A stretch of DNA of 61,813 nt, taken from positions 1-61,813 of the forward strand of contig NZ_WCHR01000037.1 in the NCBI RefSeq assembly GCF_008973825.1. Direction: 5' to 3'. The notes under the pieces are model-generated. The model was given only the letters and a program-made list of their open reading frames with translations. It had not been told where the DNA came from and did no database searches. A program made the translations under genes and the position numbers. This DNA comes from Gemmobacter serpentinus. GTDB lineage: Bacteria; Pseudomonadota; Alphaproteobacteria; Rhodobacterales; Rhodobacteraceae. This document shows, in pieces, positions 27,609 through 36,594 of the stretch; within the stretch, counting starts at the first letter, position 1, and each line of letters starts with the position of its first letter.

Positions 27609-28007
27609 ATGCACATGACCATGCCCGATCACGCACAGAGCCTGCTGTCACAACTGCCCGCCAATGTGCTGGCTGCCGAATGTCCCTCGCGGCAGGTGCT
27701 GTCGCATCTGACCAGTCGCTGGGGCACGCTGGTGATGCTGGTATTGTTAGGCGGCACGCATCGGTTTTCCGAACTGCGCCGCTGCATTGGCGGGGTCAGC
27801 GAAAGGATGCTGGCGCAGACCCTGCAACAGCTTGAAACGGATGGATTTGTCTTGCGCATCGCGCATGAGGTGGTGCCGCCGCATGTGGAATATAGCCTGA
27901 CCAAGTTGGGGCAAGAGGCAGGGGCCCATATCGCCGCACTGACCCATTGGATCGAGACTGCCCTGCCCCGGATCCAGGCCGCGAAAGGCGTGCCTGAACC
28001 TGCCTGA
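27609..28007 (+). CDS. HxlR/DUF24-family transcriptional regulator
   Basis: A 132-aa winged-helix regulator of the HxlR (MarR-related) type, with GTLVMLVLLGGTHRFSELRR, then CIGGVSERMLAQTLQQLETDG and the wing VVPPHVEYSLTKLGQEAG. The N-terminal Cys25 (in AAECPSRQ) is at the place of the conserved redox-sensing cysteine of YodB, CatR, HypR and QorR. Three ATGs lie close together (27609, 27615, 27621) with no strong ribosome binding site; the first is used. It probably represses the divergent quinone reductase gene. Confidence 0.88.
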   Translation: MHMTMPDHAQSLLSQLPANVLAAECPSRQVLSHLTSRWGTLVMLVLLGGTHRFSELRRCIGGVSERMLAQTLQQLETDGFVLRIAHEVVPPHVEYSLTKLGQEAGAHIAALTHWIETALPRIQAAKGVPEPA

Positions 28008-28031
28008 GCGGGTTCCCGATTTAAGCCGGGT

Positions 28032-28511
28032 TCAGGCCTGCGCGCCCGGCTCGGTCGGGGCACCGAAACGCGCGATCATCCGCTCGCGGATCATGTCGCG
28101 CGCCTGTCTATAGGCTGAAAGTTTGGCCTCTCGTGTCTCGCCAAGGCCCGTGGGGTCGAGAATCGGCCAGTATTCGACATCCATATGGAAGAACCTCGTC
28201 AGTTCCAGCGCCTGACGCTGGCTGGCGGGCGACAGCGCGATAATCAGGTCGAATTGGCCCAGATCATCGCCCCATTCCTGCATTTCCTCAAACGACCGCG
28301 AGCGGTGGCGATCCAACTCGATCCCCAGCTCCTTGCAGACCGAGACCGAAAAGCCATCGATCTCCATATCGTTATGCACCCCGGCGGATTGCACATAGGC
28401 GCGTTGACCGTAAAGCTTCTTCATCAGCCCTTCTGCCATGGGCGACCGGACAGCATTATGGTCGCAGCAGAACAGGATGGATGAGGGAAATTCGGCCAAG
28501 ATCACCCCCAA
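28032..28511 (-). CDS. Low molecular weight protein-tyrosine phosphatase-like protein
   Basis: A 159-aa protein of the LMW phosphatase/arsenate reductase-like fold. The P-loop CDHNAVRS (Cys16, Arg22; C-x5-R) comes at the end of the first strand, and the acid loop WPILDPTGLGETREAKLSAY supplies the general acid Asp. The loop sequence differs from the usual CxGNICRS but keeps the essential residues. Its start overlaps the UPF0262 gene by 10 bases. The position at the end of the murA-hisD block is typical of alphaproteobacteria. The substrate is unknown. Confidence 0.85.
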   Translation of the reverse strand: MGVILAEFPSSILFCCDHNAVRSPMAEGLMKKLYGQRAYVQSAGVHNDMEIDGFSVSVCKELGIELDRHRSRSFEEMQEWGDDLGQFDLIIALSPASQRQALELTRFFHMDVEYWPILDPTGLGETREAKLSAYRQARDMIRERMIARFGAPTEPGAQA

Positions 28512-28981
28512 TGCAGGACGCAGATCAGGGTGAACAGGCGACGGGCGGTGGCGGTATCGACATCCGCCTTGCCCTCCAGCCGCTCTTGCAAGACCCTTGC
28601 GCCCTCATTGTGGATGCCGCGCCGCGCCATGTCGATCGCCTCGATCTGGCTGGGCGGCAAGCGTTTCACCGCCTCGAAATAGCTTTCGCAGATCTGAAAA
28701 TAATCCTTCACCACCTGCCGGAACGGGCCGAGGCTCAGGTGGAATTCGCCGACCGGGCTGCTGTCTTCCACCGCGATGGAGAAGACCAGCCGCCCCTCAC
28801 GGATCGCAAGCCCCAGGCGGTAGGGGCCGGGCGGCACCTCGCGCCCGTCCCGGACCGGCAGGCCGAAATTGTTTTCCTCCAGCAGATCAAAGATCGCGAC
28901 GCGGCGCTCCTGCTCGATCTGGGCAGTCGGGCGGGTCAGCCCCCGCTCGTCAATCTCGATATGGCAGATGCGATTGGTCAT
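28502..28981 (-). CDS. UPF0262 family protein
   Basis: A 159-aa protein of the UPF0262 family, a group of unknown function found in alphaproteobacteria. Family stretches are ICHIEIDERGLTRPTAQIEQ (residues about 5-24), ERRVAIFDLLEENNF, LSLGPFRQVVKDYFQICESY and IDMARRGIHNEGARVLQERL. It lies 61 bases behind hisD and overlaps the phosphatase gene by 10 bases. Constant linkage with hisD and the phosphatase gene suggests a shared process, not defined here. Confidence 0.93.
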   Translation of the reverse strand: MTNRICHIEIDERGLTRPTAQIEQERRVAIFDLLEENNFGLPVRDGREVPPGPYRLGLAIREGRLVFSIAVEDSSPVGEFHLSLGPFRQVVKDYFQICESYFEAVKRLPPSQIEAIDMARRGIHNEGARVLQERLEGKADVDTATARRLFTLICVLHWG

Positions 28982-29042
28982 GGAGGCGGTTCCGATCTAG
29001 ACGTCCGAAAGTGATGCCCGAGCCGGTCTGCCGGATCAAGCC

Positions 29043-30347
29043 TTAGCTGCGGTTCAGCCGCTCCAGCCTTGCGCGCACCGAAAGACCGTGCGCCTCAAGG
29101 CTTTCCGATTGCGCCAGACGCTCAGCCGCCGGGCCGATGGCGGCAATGGCCGCAGGTGTCATGCGGGCCAGCGTGGTGCGTTTCACGAAATCCATCACCG
29201 ACAGACCGGAGGAGAAGCGCGCCGACCGTGCGGTGGGCAGGACGTGGTTCGGGCCACCGACGTAATCGCCGATGGCTTCGGGCGTCCAGGCCCCAAGGAA
29301 GATCGCGCCGGCATGGGTGATCTGCGTGCTCAGGGCCTCGGGATCGGCCACGCAGAGTTCCAGATGTTCGGGTGCCACGCGATTCGACAATGCCGCCGCC
29401 TCGGCCAGATCGCGGGTCACGATCACCGCTCCGAAATCGCGCCAGCTGGCGCCCGCGATCGCGCGGCGCTCCAGCGTTTCCAGCCGTTTTTCGACGGCCT
29501 CGGTCACCGCGCGGGCAAAGGCCGCATCCGGCGTCACCAGAATCGCTTGGGCGGATTCGTCATGCTCCGCCTGGCTCAGCAGATCAAGCGCGATCCAGTC
29601 GGGATCATTGTCGCCATCGGCAATCACCAGAATCTCGGACGGGCCTGCGATCATGTCGATGCCGACCTTGCCGAAGACGCGGCGCTTGGCGGCGGCCACA
29701 AAGGCATTGCCGGGGCCGGTGATCTTGTCGACCGGCTGGATCGTCTGGGTGCCGTAAGCCAAAGCCGCCACGGCCTGCGCGCCGCCGATGCGGTAAACCT
29801 TGTCAACGCCTGCCAGTTGCGCGGCCAGCAGGACCAGAGGATTGACCACGCCCCCCGGTGTCGGGCAGGCGATCACCAGTTGCTCCACCCCCGCCACCTT
29901 GGCCGGGATCGCGTTCATCAGGACCGATGACGGATATGAGGCAAGCCCCCCCGGCACATAAAGCCCGGCAGCCGAAACCGGGGTCCAGCGCCAACCAAGG
30001 CTTGCGCCATGGGCGTCTTCCCAACGGGCATCCTCGGGCATCTGGCGGCTGTGATAGGCCCGGATCCGGTCGGCGGCGAGTTCCAGCGCCGCGCGATCCT
30101 CGGCCGTCACCTTGGCGATCTCGGTCGCAATCTCCTCGGGGCTGAAAGCCAGCGTTGCGGGCGTCAGATCCAGCTTGTCGAATTTCGCGGTCAGTTCGAT
30201 CACCGCCGCATCGCCGCGCGCCCGGACATCGGCGATGATCGCCGCCACCGCCGCATCCACATCGGGGCTGTCCTCGCGCTTCATGCCCAGAAGGGCGGTG
30301 AAGGCGGTCTCGAACCCGGCATCACAGGTGTTGAGGAAATGCGGCAT
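29043..30347 (-). CDS. hisD: Histidinol dehydrogenase
   Basis: HisD performs the last two steps of histidine synthesis, oxidising histidinol to histidine with NAD and zinc. The 434-aa length is normal. Motifs include [21 protein letters not shown], the catalytic stretch [30 protein letters not shown] and [20 protein letters not shown]. No other his gene is in the window, as is usual in this group. It follows the DUF2948 gene after 158 bases that contain a GC hairpin. Confidence 0.98.
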   Translation of the reverse strand: MPHFLNTCDAGFETAFTALLGMKREDSPDVDAAVAAIIADVRARGDAAVIELTAKFDKLDLTPATLAFSPEEIATEIAKVTAEDRAALELAADRIRAYHSRQMPEDARWEDAHGASLGWRWTPVSAAGLYVPGGLASYPSSVLMNAIPAKVAGVEQLVIACPTPGGVVNPLVLLAAQLAGVDKVYRIGGAQAVAALAYGTQTIQPVDKITGPGNAFVAAAKRRVFGKVGIDMIAGPSEILVIADGDNDPDWIALDLLSQAEHDESAQAILVTPDAAFARAVTEAVEKRLETLERRAIAGASWRDFGAVIVTRDLAEAAALSNRVAPEHLELCVADPEALSTQITHAGAIFLGAWTPEAIGDYVGGPNHVLPTARSARFSSGLSVMDFVKRTTLARMTPAAIAAIGPAAERLAQSESLEAHGLSVRARLERLNRS

Positions 30348-30425
30348 CGGCGCGTCCTTCCGGCAAAGTGCTTCGGCTCACATAGCCAAGATAGGCTGGC
30401 GCCTCAAGCGCGGCAGATGGCGCGC

Positions 30426-30444
30426 ATGGGGGCGCTGCCCCCAT
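30426..30444. terminator. GC hairpin between DUF2948 gene and hisD
   Basis: ATGGGGGC at 30426-30433 and GCCCCCAT at 30437-30444 form a perfect 8-base-pair stem with a 3-base loop. No T-run follows on the minus strand, so it could act as an attenuator or RNA processing site between the two genes. Confidence 0.4.
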
Positions 30445-30505
30445 CCGTTTCGGTCCGCCCCGGGATGTATGAGGACAGAAAAGGGGCAAAGGGGGCGATC
30501 TGCGC

Positions 30506-30979
30506 TCAGCCGTGATCGGGGGCGCGGCGCGAGGGTGCCAGATAGGGGCGCGTCACATCGCGCAGGTCGATATCAAGGGATTCGACATCCAGCGCGATGG
30601 CCCCATCCCCCGCCAGGGTCAAGATCACCCGCCCGGTGCCATCGGCACCGGGCTCAAAGGTGATATCAAGCAGCGACAGGATGGTGTCACGATCTGCGCG
30701 GTCGATGCCGGTGCTGCGCACCGCCAGCACGTCGCGCACCAGGAGCATGGCGCGCACACGCTCCACGCCCCGGCCCGCGCGCTCTGCCGCCTCGCGGTCT
30801 TCCCAGCGGAAACGGTTCAGCAGCACCGCAAATTCACGCCGTGCCCGCGCATAGGTCATGTCGGTGGTCGGAAACACCCCATCCTGCGCCAGCGTGGCAA
30901 GGATCTTCAGATCCTCGGCATCCGCCACCCCAAGCCAAAGCGGTGCCTCGGCCCCGTCCTCGAACCGTGCATCGGCCAT
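30506..30979 (-). CDS. DUF2948 family protein
   Basis: A 157-aa protein of the DUF2948 family, of unknown function and mostly alphaproteobacterial. Recognised stretches are LWLGVADAEDLKILATLAQD, REFAVLLNRFRWEDREAAER and the final LDIDLRDVTRPYLAPSRRA. The ATG at 30979 overlaps the murA stop by one base (TGATG), so translation is coupled to murA. It is part of the conserved murA-DUF2948-hisD-UPF0262 order. Confidence 0.9.
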   Translation of the reverse strand: MADARFEDGAEAPLWLGVADAEDLKILATLAQDGVFPTTDMTYARARREFAVLLNRFRWEDREAAERAGRGVERVRAMLLVRDVLAVRSTGIDRADRDTILSLLDITFEPGADGTGRVILTLAGDGAIALDVESLDIDLRDVTRPYLAPSRRAPDHG

Positions 30980-32247
30980 CAACCCTTGATCCTTTCGATC
31001 TTGGCACCACAGGCACCCAGCTTGTCTTCGACATGCTCATAGCCGCGATCCAGATGGTAGACCCGGCTCACCACCGTTTCGCCTTCGGCGGCAAGGCCCG
31101 CAAGGATCAGCGAGACCGAAGCGCGCAGATCGGTCGCCATCACCGGCGCGCCGCGCAGCTTTTCAACGCCGGTCACCGTGGCATGGCCGCCATGAACATC
31201 AACCTTGGCCCCCATGCGGATCAGTTCCGGGGCGTGCATGAAGCGATTTTCAAAGATCTTTTCTTCCAGAACCGAGGTGCCATCGGCAGTGCACAGAAGC
31301 GCCATCATCTGCGCTTGCAGATCGGTGGGGAAGCCCGGGAAAGGTTCGGTCGTCACATTCACCGCCTTCACCCGGCCATTCTTGCGCGCAACCTTCAGGC
31401 CGCGTTCGGTCTCGGTGACCGAGACCCCCGCCTCATCCAGCTTTTCGGCAAAGGCACCAACCAGATCCAGCCGCCCGCCCAGACATTCGACCTCGCCGCC
31501 GCAAATTGCGGGGGCCAGCATATAGGTGCCCAGCTCGATCCGGTCCGTCACCACCGGATGGGTACCACCGCCCAGCCGGTCCACGCCCTGAATGGTGATG
31601 GTCGATGTGCCCTCGCCCTCGATCTGCGCGCCCATGCGGCGCAGACATTGCGCTAGATCGACAATCTCAGGCTCGCGCGCGGCGTTCTTCAGCACCGTGG
31701 TGCCTTTGGCAAGCGTCGCCGCCAGCAGCGCGTTTTCCGTGGCCCCGACCGAAACGATCGGAAACTCCACCACCGCGCCCTTCAGCCGCCCGCCGGGGGC
31801 TTTTGCATGGACATATCCGTCACGCAGGTCGAGATCGGCCCCCATCGCCTCCAGTGCTTTCAGATGCAGGTCGACCGGACGCGCGCCAATGGCGCAGCCA
31901 CCGGGCAGCGAGACCACGGCATGACCATCGCGCGCCAGCATCGGCCCCAACACAAGGATCGAGGCGCGCATCTTGCGCACGATATCGTAATCGGCGGTGT
32001 GGTTGTGGATGTCATGCGAGGACATCGCCAGCACCTTGCCGCCCTGCAGCGCCGAGACCTCGGCCCCCAGCGATTGCAACAACTGGGTCATGGTGCGGAT
32101 ATCCGACAGGCGCGGCGCATTGGTCAGCGTCAGCGGCTCTTCGGTCAGCAATGTCGCGGGCATCAACGTCAGACAGGCGTTCTTGGCCCCGGCGATCGGA
32201 ATCACCCCGTTCAGCTCGCCACCGCCCCGCACCAGAATCGAATCCAT
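30979..32247 (-). CDS. murA: UDP-N-acetylglucosamine 1-carboxyvinyltransferase MurA
   Basis: MurA makes the first committed step of peptidoglycan synthesis, adding enolpyruvate to UDP-GlcNAc. The 422-aa product has the N-terminal [20 protein letters not shown], the loop [15 protein letters not shown] with the catalytic (fosfomycin-sensitive) Cys, and [19 protein letters not shown]. The start at 32247 is preceded 7 bases earlier by the end of a small conserved gene. The motif ending [20 protein letters not shown] is also typical. Confidence 0.98.
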   Translation of the reverse strand: MDSILVRGGGELNGVIPIAGAKNACLTLMPATLLTEEPLTLTNAPRLSDIRTMTQLLQSLGAEVSALQGGKVLAMSSHDIHNHTADYDIVRKMRASILVLGPMLARDGHAVVSLPGGCAIGARPVDLHLKALEAMGADLDLRDGYVHAKAPGGRLKGAVVEFPIVSVGATENALLAATLAKGTTVLKNAAREPEIVDLAQCLRRMGAQIEGEGTSTITIQGVDRLGGGTHPVVTDRIELGTYMLAPAICGGEVECLGGRLDLVGAFAEKLDEAGVSVTETERGLKVARKNGRVKAVNVTTEPFPGFPTDLQAQMMALLCTADGTSVLEEKIFENRFMHAPELIRMGAKVDVHGGHATVTGVEKLRGAPVMATDLRASVSLILAGLAAEGETVVSRVYHLDRGYEHVEDKLGACGAKIERIKG

Positions 32248-32254
32248 TCCCGCC

Positions 32255-32476
32255 TCACTCTTTCTCGTTGTTATCGTCAGACGCGGCCCTTGCGCGCGCC
32301 TGCGCCTTGCGCCGGCCCATATTGGCCTTCAGCGCAGCCTTCAGCCGATCTTCGCGCGAGGGTGCCCCGCCGGTTTTCTGCTCCCTGCCCTTCAGGGCTT
32401 GAGGTTTCGCGCCGGCTTCGTTGGCCGATGCGGCGGGCAGATCATCAGGTTTCGGGGGATCGTCATGCGCGTTCAT
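32255..32476 (-). CDS. Small basic hydrophilic protein upstream of murA
   Basis: A 73-aa hydrophilic protein, disordered in character, with a basic stretch [20 protein letters not shown] near its end. No signal peptide or membrane helix. AGGGGG lies close to the ATG at 32476 and the stop is 7 bases before murA, so it is likely the first gene of the murA run. I have the impression that short lysine/arginine-rich genes precede murA in other Rhodobacteraceae. Function unknown. Confidence 0.7.
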   Translation of the reverse strand: MNAHDDPPKPDDLPAASANEAGAKPQALKGREQKTGGAPSREDRLKAALKANMGRRKAQARARAASDDNNEKE

Positions 32477-32612
32477 GCCCCCCTGTTAGCGCAGCGACAA
32501 AAAAGCGTCCAGATTATGCTTGCGCCCGTTTGCGAATACGTCTATCTCCCCGCCACGCCCGGCGATGAACCGCCGAAGCGATGGTCGAAAGGCCCCGCCG
32601 AAAGGCAAAAGT

Positions 32613-32687
<75 letters not shown>

Positions 32688-33060
32688 TTTCTCTCCCATA
32701 AATGAAAATTGGCAGCACGACAGCGGTGTAATCATATGTGCTGATGTCAAATCGCGCTGCGTGTTTTTGCGCTGATCCAGACGGGTATGGGGCCCGCGTC
32801 GGGCTGCATCCTGTAGTCTGCGCAACATCGGTCAGGGCTAACATCCCCTGCTTCGATCTGACGATCTCTGCTGCCAGCGGGGATCATTCCCAGGCGCGGT
32901 TGAAAGGCACGCAAAATGCCCGCAAGCGCCACCCGCTCGCTGCGGAGCGGAATCGGTCATCGCGACAGGGGGCGGGATGAATGCCTGCACAGACCACGAC
33001 ATCCAGCATCACCGCAGCACATGCCACACAATACAAAGCATTGACGATCTCGGGGATTTT
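32688..33060. other. Gene-free stretch between two tRNA genes
   Basis: This 373-base stretch holds no convincing gene. Short frames on both strands lack codon bias and ribosome binding sites. It follows a CCA-ended tRNA gene, so it would include the downstream transcription stop of tRNA-Thr and the 3' side of tRNA-Met, but no clear hairpin with a T-run was seen. Confidence 0.5.
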
Positions 33061-33137
33061 TGGTGGCGGGGGGGAGATTTGAACTCCCGACCCCACGATT
33101 ATGAGTCGTGTGCTCTAACCAACTGAGCTACCCAGCC
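33061..33137 (-). tRNA. tRNA-Met (CAT anticodon), elongator type
   Basis: Read on the minus strand the acceptor stem pairs GGCTGGG (33137-33131) with CCCCGCC (33071-33065), with one T-G pair, followed by A and an encoded CCA. The anticodon stem CACGA/TCGTG encloses CTCATAA, anticodon CAT. The first base pair is G-C, unlike initiator tRNA, so it is the elongator tRNA-Met (a tRNA-Ile2 with a modified C34 would also read CAT). Confidence 0.93.
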
Positions 33138-33315
33138 ACTGGGCGCTATCTAGGTTGGCGTGCGGAGGAGGTCAAGCGGGAATCGCCAGTTTTCTGCGGC
33201 TTTCACATGACGGCGCACCGACAGGGCAACGCCGCCCGATCCGGTGCCGCTTCGGTCTTTCCTTTCGTGCAGCGCGCTGCCAGTCTGGCATAGAGATAGC
33301 CCCTGCCCCGGATGA

Positions 33316-33927
33316 ATGATGCGTCTTTCCGCCTTGATGCTTGCCACCCTGCCGGCCTTTGCCGCGACCACCGCCCATGCCGAAGCACCCGGTGCGGTGG
33401 AGCGGTATCTGCTGGCGGATCGGCTGTTTGCCGCGGGCGTGGACGCGCGCGACGGGTTGAGCCAGATCGCTGCCGCCCGGCTGTCCGGCGCGATCACGCT
33501 GCAAATGCTGGATCTGAAGCCCGAGGTCAGCGGCAAGGGCAAGGCAGAAGTCGTGGCAATGCCCGGCGCGCCCGAGATGCTGGAAGCCGCGCGCCGCGCG
33601 GTCGAGGCGGACGAGACCTTGGGGATCCTGCTGGCCAGCACGGAGGTGACCGCCGAGGTGCTGCCAAAATCCAGCCTGCGCAGCCTTGATGCGGCCCTCG
33701 CCCCCGGCCAAAGCCACCTGTACCGTCTGCCCGCCGATGGCGGCGCGATGGTGGAGATTGCGGCCCTGTCGGATGGCGCGGTGCAGCTTGAGGTCGCGAC
33801 CGAGACCGGCATTTTGTGCAAATCCGCGCAACTTTGCCGGATCAGCCTGCCCGAAAGCGGCTTCCTCTCGGTGACCCTGTCCAATCCGGGCACGGATGCG
33901 GCAAGCTACCGTCTGCTGACCAACTGA
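33316..33927 (+). CDS. Secreted protein of unknown function
   Basis: A 203-aa precursor with a signal peptide (MMRLSALMLATLPAFAATTAHA). The mature part is acidic and beta-rich in its second half (PADGGAMVEIAALSDGAVQLEV, residues about 141-162), with two cysteines close together (ILCKSAQLCRI), and ends YRLLTN. No known domain is recognised; the second half resembles a small carbohydrate-binding or PPC-like sandwich, but that is a guess. Two ATGs in tandem mark the start at 33316. A bidirectional hairpin follows. Confidence 0.75.
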   Translation: MMRLSALMLATLPAFAATTAHAEAPGAVERYLLADRLFAAGVDARDGLSQIAAARLSGAITLQMLDLKPEVSGKGKAEVVAMPGAPEMLEAARRAVEADETLGILLASTEVTAEVLPKSSLRSLDAALAPGQSHLYRLPADGGAMVEIAALSDGAVQLEVATETGILCKSAQLCRISLPESGFLSVTLSNPGTDAASYRLLTN

Positions 33928-33942
33928 CACCATAAATGCAAA

Positions 33943-33973
33943 CAGGGCCGCGTCGGTCACCCGCGCGGCCCTG
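33943..33973. terminator. Bidirectional terminator hairpin
   Basis: CAGGGCCGCG at 33943-33952 and CGCGGCCCTG at 33964-33973 form a perfect 10-base-pair stem with an 11-base loop between the secreted-protein gene and the convergent iolG. On the minus strand it is followed by TTTGC, a modest T-run, so it fits the end of the inositol operon and of the plus-strand gene. Confidence 0.65.
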
Positions 33974-34002
33974 CTGCTGCCCCCCACGAGGAGAAGAGGG
34001 GG

Positions 34003-35004
34003 TCAGAGCACCTCGCTCACCAATACGGTGCGCTTTTCAGCCACGGCTTTGACGGCTGCATCTGCCAAAGCCAGTGCGATCAGGCCGTCCTCGCCCGACG
34101 GCGATGCCGAGCCTTTCCCTGCAAGTGCCGCGATGAAGCTCGCGATTTCGGCCGCATAGGCCTCGGTATAGCGGGTCATGAAGAAGTCATGCAGCGGCGG
34201 GCGGGTATAGCCCTTGGCATTGGCCACCTCGATCGAGACCGGGCGCTGGTTCTCGGCCGATACGAGGCCTTCCGATCCATGCACCTCGATGCGCTGGTCA
34301 TAGCCATAGGTCGCCCGGCGCGAGTTGGAGATCACCGCCTGACGGCCACTTGCCGTTTTCAGCATGACCTGAACCGAGTCGAAATCGCCGGCCTCACCGA
34401 TGGCCGGATCGACCAGCACGGCGGCGGTCGCGGCCACTTCGGTCACTTCTTCGCCCAGCAGGAACCGCGCCATGTCGAAATCATGGATCGTCATGTCGCG
34501 GAAGATGCCGCCCGAACGCCCGATATATTCCACCGGCGGGGCACCTGGATCGCGCGAGGTGATCACCACCATCTCGACCTTGCCGATGGCACCGGCATCG
34601 ATCTGGTCGCGCACCGCGCGGAAATGCGGGTCAAACCGGCGGTTGAAGCCAACCATCAGCGTGCCCTTATGGGCGCGCACCACCTCAAGGCATTGCTTTA
34701 CCCGCGCCAGGCTGAGGTCGATAGGCTTTTCGCAGAACACTGCCTTGCCGGCCTTCACGAAGCGTTCGATCAGATCAGCATGAGTATCTGTGGGGGTGCA
34801 GATCACCACCGCATCGATGTCTTTCGCCGTCTCGATGGCCTCGATCGTGCGCACGTCGCAGCCATATTGATCGGCAATCGCCTGTGCCGCCGCCGGGAAG
34901 GCATCGGCCACGGCGACAAGCTGCGCCTGCGGATCGCCGGTCACCGCTTTCGCATGGACCTTGCCGATGCGGCCTGCGCCCAGAAGCCCGAATTTGACTG
35001 TCAT
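34003..35004 (-). CDS. iolG: Inositol 2-dehydrogenase (Gfo/Idh/MocA family)
   Basis: IolG oxidises myo-inositol to scyllo-inosose with NAD. The 333-aa protein has the Rossmann motif GLLGAGRIGKVHAKAV, the EKP motif in FCEKPIDLSLARVKQC (catalytic Lys), and SGGIFRDMTIHDFDMARFLL with the catalytic Asp and His. RBS-like AGAGGATGAA precedes the ATG at 35004. It is the last gene of the minus-strand uptake operon and lies 46 bases after the SDR gene. The substrate could be another cyclitol or sugar, since the family is broad. Confidence 0.88.
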   Translation of the reverse strand: MTVKFGLLGAGRIGKVHAKAVTGDPQAQLVAVADAFPAAAQAIADQYGCDVRTIEAIETAKDIDAVVICTPTDTHADLIERFVKAGKAVFCEKPIDLSLARVKQCLEVVRAHKGTLMVGFNRRFDPHFRAVRDQIDAGAIGKVEMVVITSRDPGAPPVEYIGRSGGIFRDMTIHDFDMARFLLGEEVTEVAATAAVLVDPAIGEAGDFDSVQVMLKTASGRQAVISNSRRATYGYDQRIEVHGSEGLVSAENQRPVSIEVANAKGYTRPPLHDFFMTRYTEAYAAEIASFIAALAGKGSASPSGEDGLIALALADAAVKAVAEKRTVLVSEVL

Positions 35005-35050
35005 TTCATCCTCTTGAAGTTCATTCCGGATATGCACCGGAAACCGTCTG

Positions 35051-35833
35051 TCATTCGGGGTAAGCCCCGGAAACTGTCTGATCGAAATCGACAAGCGCAC
35101 CTGTCATCACGCCGGACGCCTCCGACAGCATGAAACTGGCGAGTTCCGCCACATGGGGCGGCTTCACCAACATGCCCATCGGCTGCTTGGCTTCGGCTTT
35201 TGCCAGCCAGTCATCGCCGCCGCCATGGTATTTGCGCTGGATCAGATCCTCGCCGGGGGTGTCCATCCAGCCGCAATTGATGCCATTCACCCGGATGCGC
35301 TGCCGCCGCAGGGTATGGGCCGCGTTCTTGGTGATATTGGCCAGCGCCGCCTTCGACGCCGAATAGGGTGCCAGGAAACTCTGCCCGCAATGGATCACCA
35401 TCGACAGAATATTCACCGCCTGCGCCGGATGGTCGTTCTGGATCGCCAGCTGCGCAAAACGCTGCAGCGCAAAGAAGGCACCGCGCGCATTGACCGCAAA
35501 GATATGGTCAAAGCGTTCCGGCGTGGTGTCGAGGATCGAGCCCCGGTCGGTCGCCGCCGCAGCATTCAGCAGCGCGGTCACCCGGCCGAAATGCCGGGCC
35601 CCGGCATCGACCGCCGTAATGGCATCCGCCACCACCGCCATATCGCCCGCCACGAAATGCACCTCGGCCCCAAGGGCGCGCAAGCCTGCGGCCGCCGTCT
35701 CGCCACGGGACGCATCGCGCCCCGTGACCACCAACTTGCGGCAGCCATCGGCAATCAGCCGCTCCGCAATCGCAAGGCCAAGGCCCTGCGTGCCGCCGAT
35801 CAACACGGCACTGGTGTCGCAGTGATCAGGCAT
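35051..35833 (-). CDS. Short-chain dehydrogenase/reductase
   Basis: A 260-aa SDR with the cofactor loop VLIGGTQGLGLAIAERLI (TGxxxGxG variant), the NAAAATD strand, the active-site serine in NILSMV and the YSASKAAL motif (Tyr-x3-Lys), then GINCGWMDTPGEDLIQRKYH. It probably oxidises or reduces a sugar or cyclitol in the same pathway as IolG. The start at 35833 overlaps the ABC ATPase stop by 8 bases. The C terminus, ALVDFDQTVSGAYPE, is typical for SDR enzymes. Confidence 0.88.
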   Translation of the reverse strand: MPDHCDTSAVLIGGTQGLGLAIAERLIADGCRKLVVTGRDASRGETAAAGLRALGAEVHFVAGDMAVVADAITAVDAGARHFGRVTALLNAAAATDRGSILDTTPERFDHIFAVNARGAFFALQRFAQLAIQNDHPAQAVNILSMVIHCGQSFLAPYSASKAALANITKNAAHTLRRQRIRVNGINCGWMDTPGEDLIQRKYHGGGDDWLAKAEAKQPMGMLVKPPHVAELASFMLSEASGVMTGALVDFDQTVSGAYPE

Positions 35834-36590
35834 CTGCCGTCTCAACCCCTTTGACCCCGGTGATATAGCTGACGATATCGTTGCCATCCGTCTCGTCCTT
35901 GTTCAGCGAGGCGACGATGCGCCCGCGCCGGAACACCACGATCCGGTCCACCAGATCAAAGACCTGCCGCAGATTGTGGCTGACCAGGATCATCGGGATG
36001 TTGCGCTCTTTCAAGCCGCGAATGATGTTCTCGACCTGCGCGGTTTCCTGCACGCCAAGCGCCGCCGTCGGCTCGTCCATGATCACCAGCTTGGACGCGA
36101 AGGCCGCCGTCCGGGCGATCGAAACGCATTGCCGCTGCCCGCCCGACATGTTGCGGATCGGGTTGTCGACATTGGGGATCTTCACCGCGGTGGTCTTCAG
36201 CGCCTCCAGTGTGCGTTCACGCATCGCCTTGCGGTCCAGGATAGAGAACGGGCCAAGCCGCAGCTTGTAAAGCTCGCGCCCGAGGAAGAGGTTCGAAGGC
36301 ACATCCAGATCATCGGCCAGCGCAAGGGTCTGGAACACCGTCTCGATCCCGGCCTCACGCGCTTCAAGCGGCCCGGTGAAGTTCACATCCTGCCCGTCAA
36401 AGAAGACCTGCCCGGCGCTGCGCTGTTCCACCGCGGTGATCTGGCGCACGAAGGTCGATTTGCCCGCGCCATTATCCCCCACCACCGCGACATGTTCACC
36501 TTTGCGCAGAACAAAGTTTGCGTCTTCCAGGGCATGGACCCCGCCATAGCGTTTGGTCAGGCCGCGCGTCTCAAGAATGATATCGCTCAT
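35826..36590 (-). CDS. Sugar ABC transporter ATP-binding protein
   Basis: A 254-aa single-domain ATPase of the sugar importer group (FrcA/XylG-like). Walker A is GDNGAGKSTFV, the signature motif NMSGGQRQCVSIARTA, Walker B LVIMDEPTAALG, and the switch His in ILVSHNLRQV. Unlike RbsA it has only one ATPase module, so it probably works as a homodimer. GAGGGTAAGATC precedes the ATG at 36590. It begins 4 bases after the permease stop. Confidence 0.93.
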   Translation of the reverse strand: MSDIILETRGLTKRYGGVHALEDANFVLRKGEHVAVVGDNGAGKSTFVRQITAVEQRSAGQVFFDGQDVNFTGPLEAREAGIETVFQTLALADDLDVPSNLFLGRELYKLRLGPFSILDRKAMRERTLEALKTTAVKIPNVDNPIRNMSGGQRQCVSIARTAAFASKLVIMDEPTAALGVQETAQVENIIRGLKERNIPMILVSHNLRQVFDLVDRIVVFRRGRIVASLNKDETDGNDIVSYITGVKGVETADA

Positions 36591-36594
36591 GATC

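Noticed and set aside
34189-35133. A 314-residue plus-strand frame
   Set aside because: It is the antisense of iolG; all Gfo/Idh/MocA motifs are on the minus strand.
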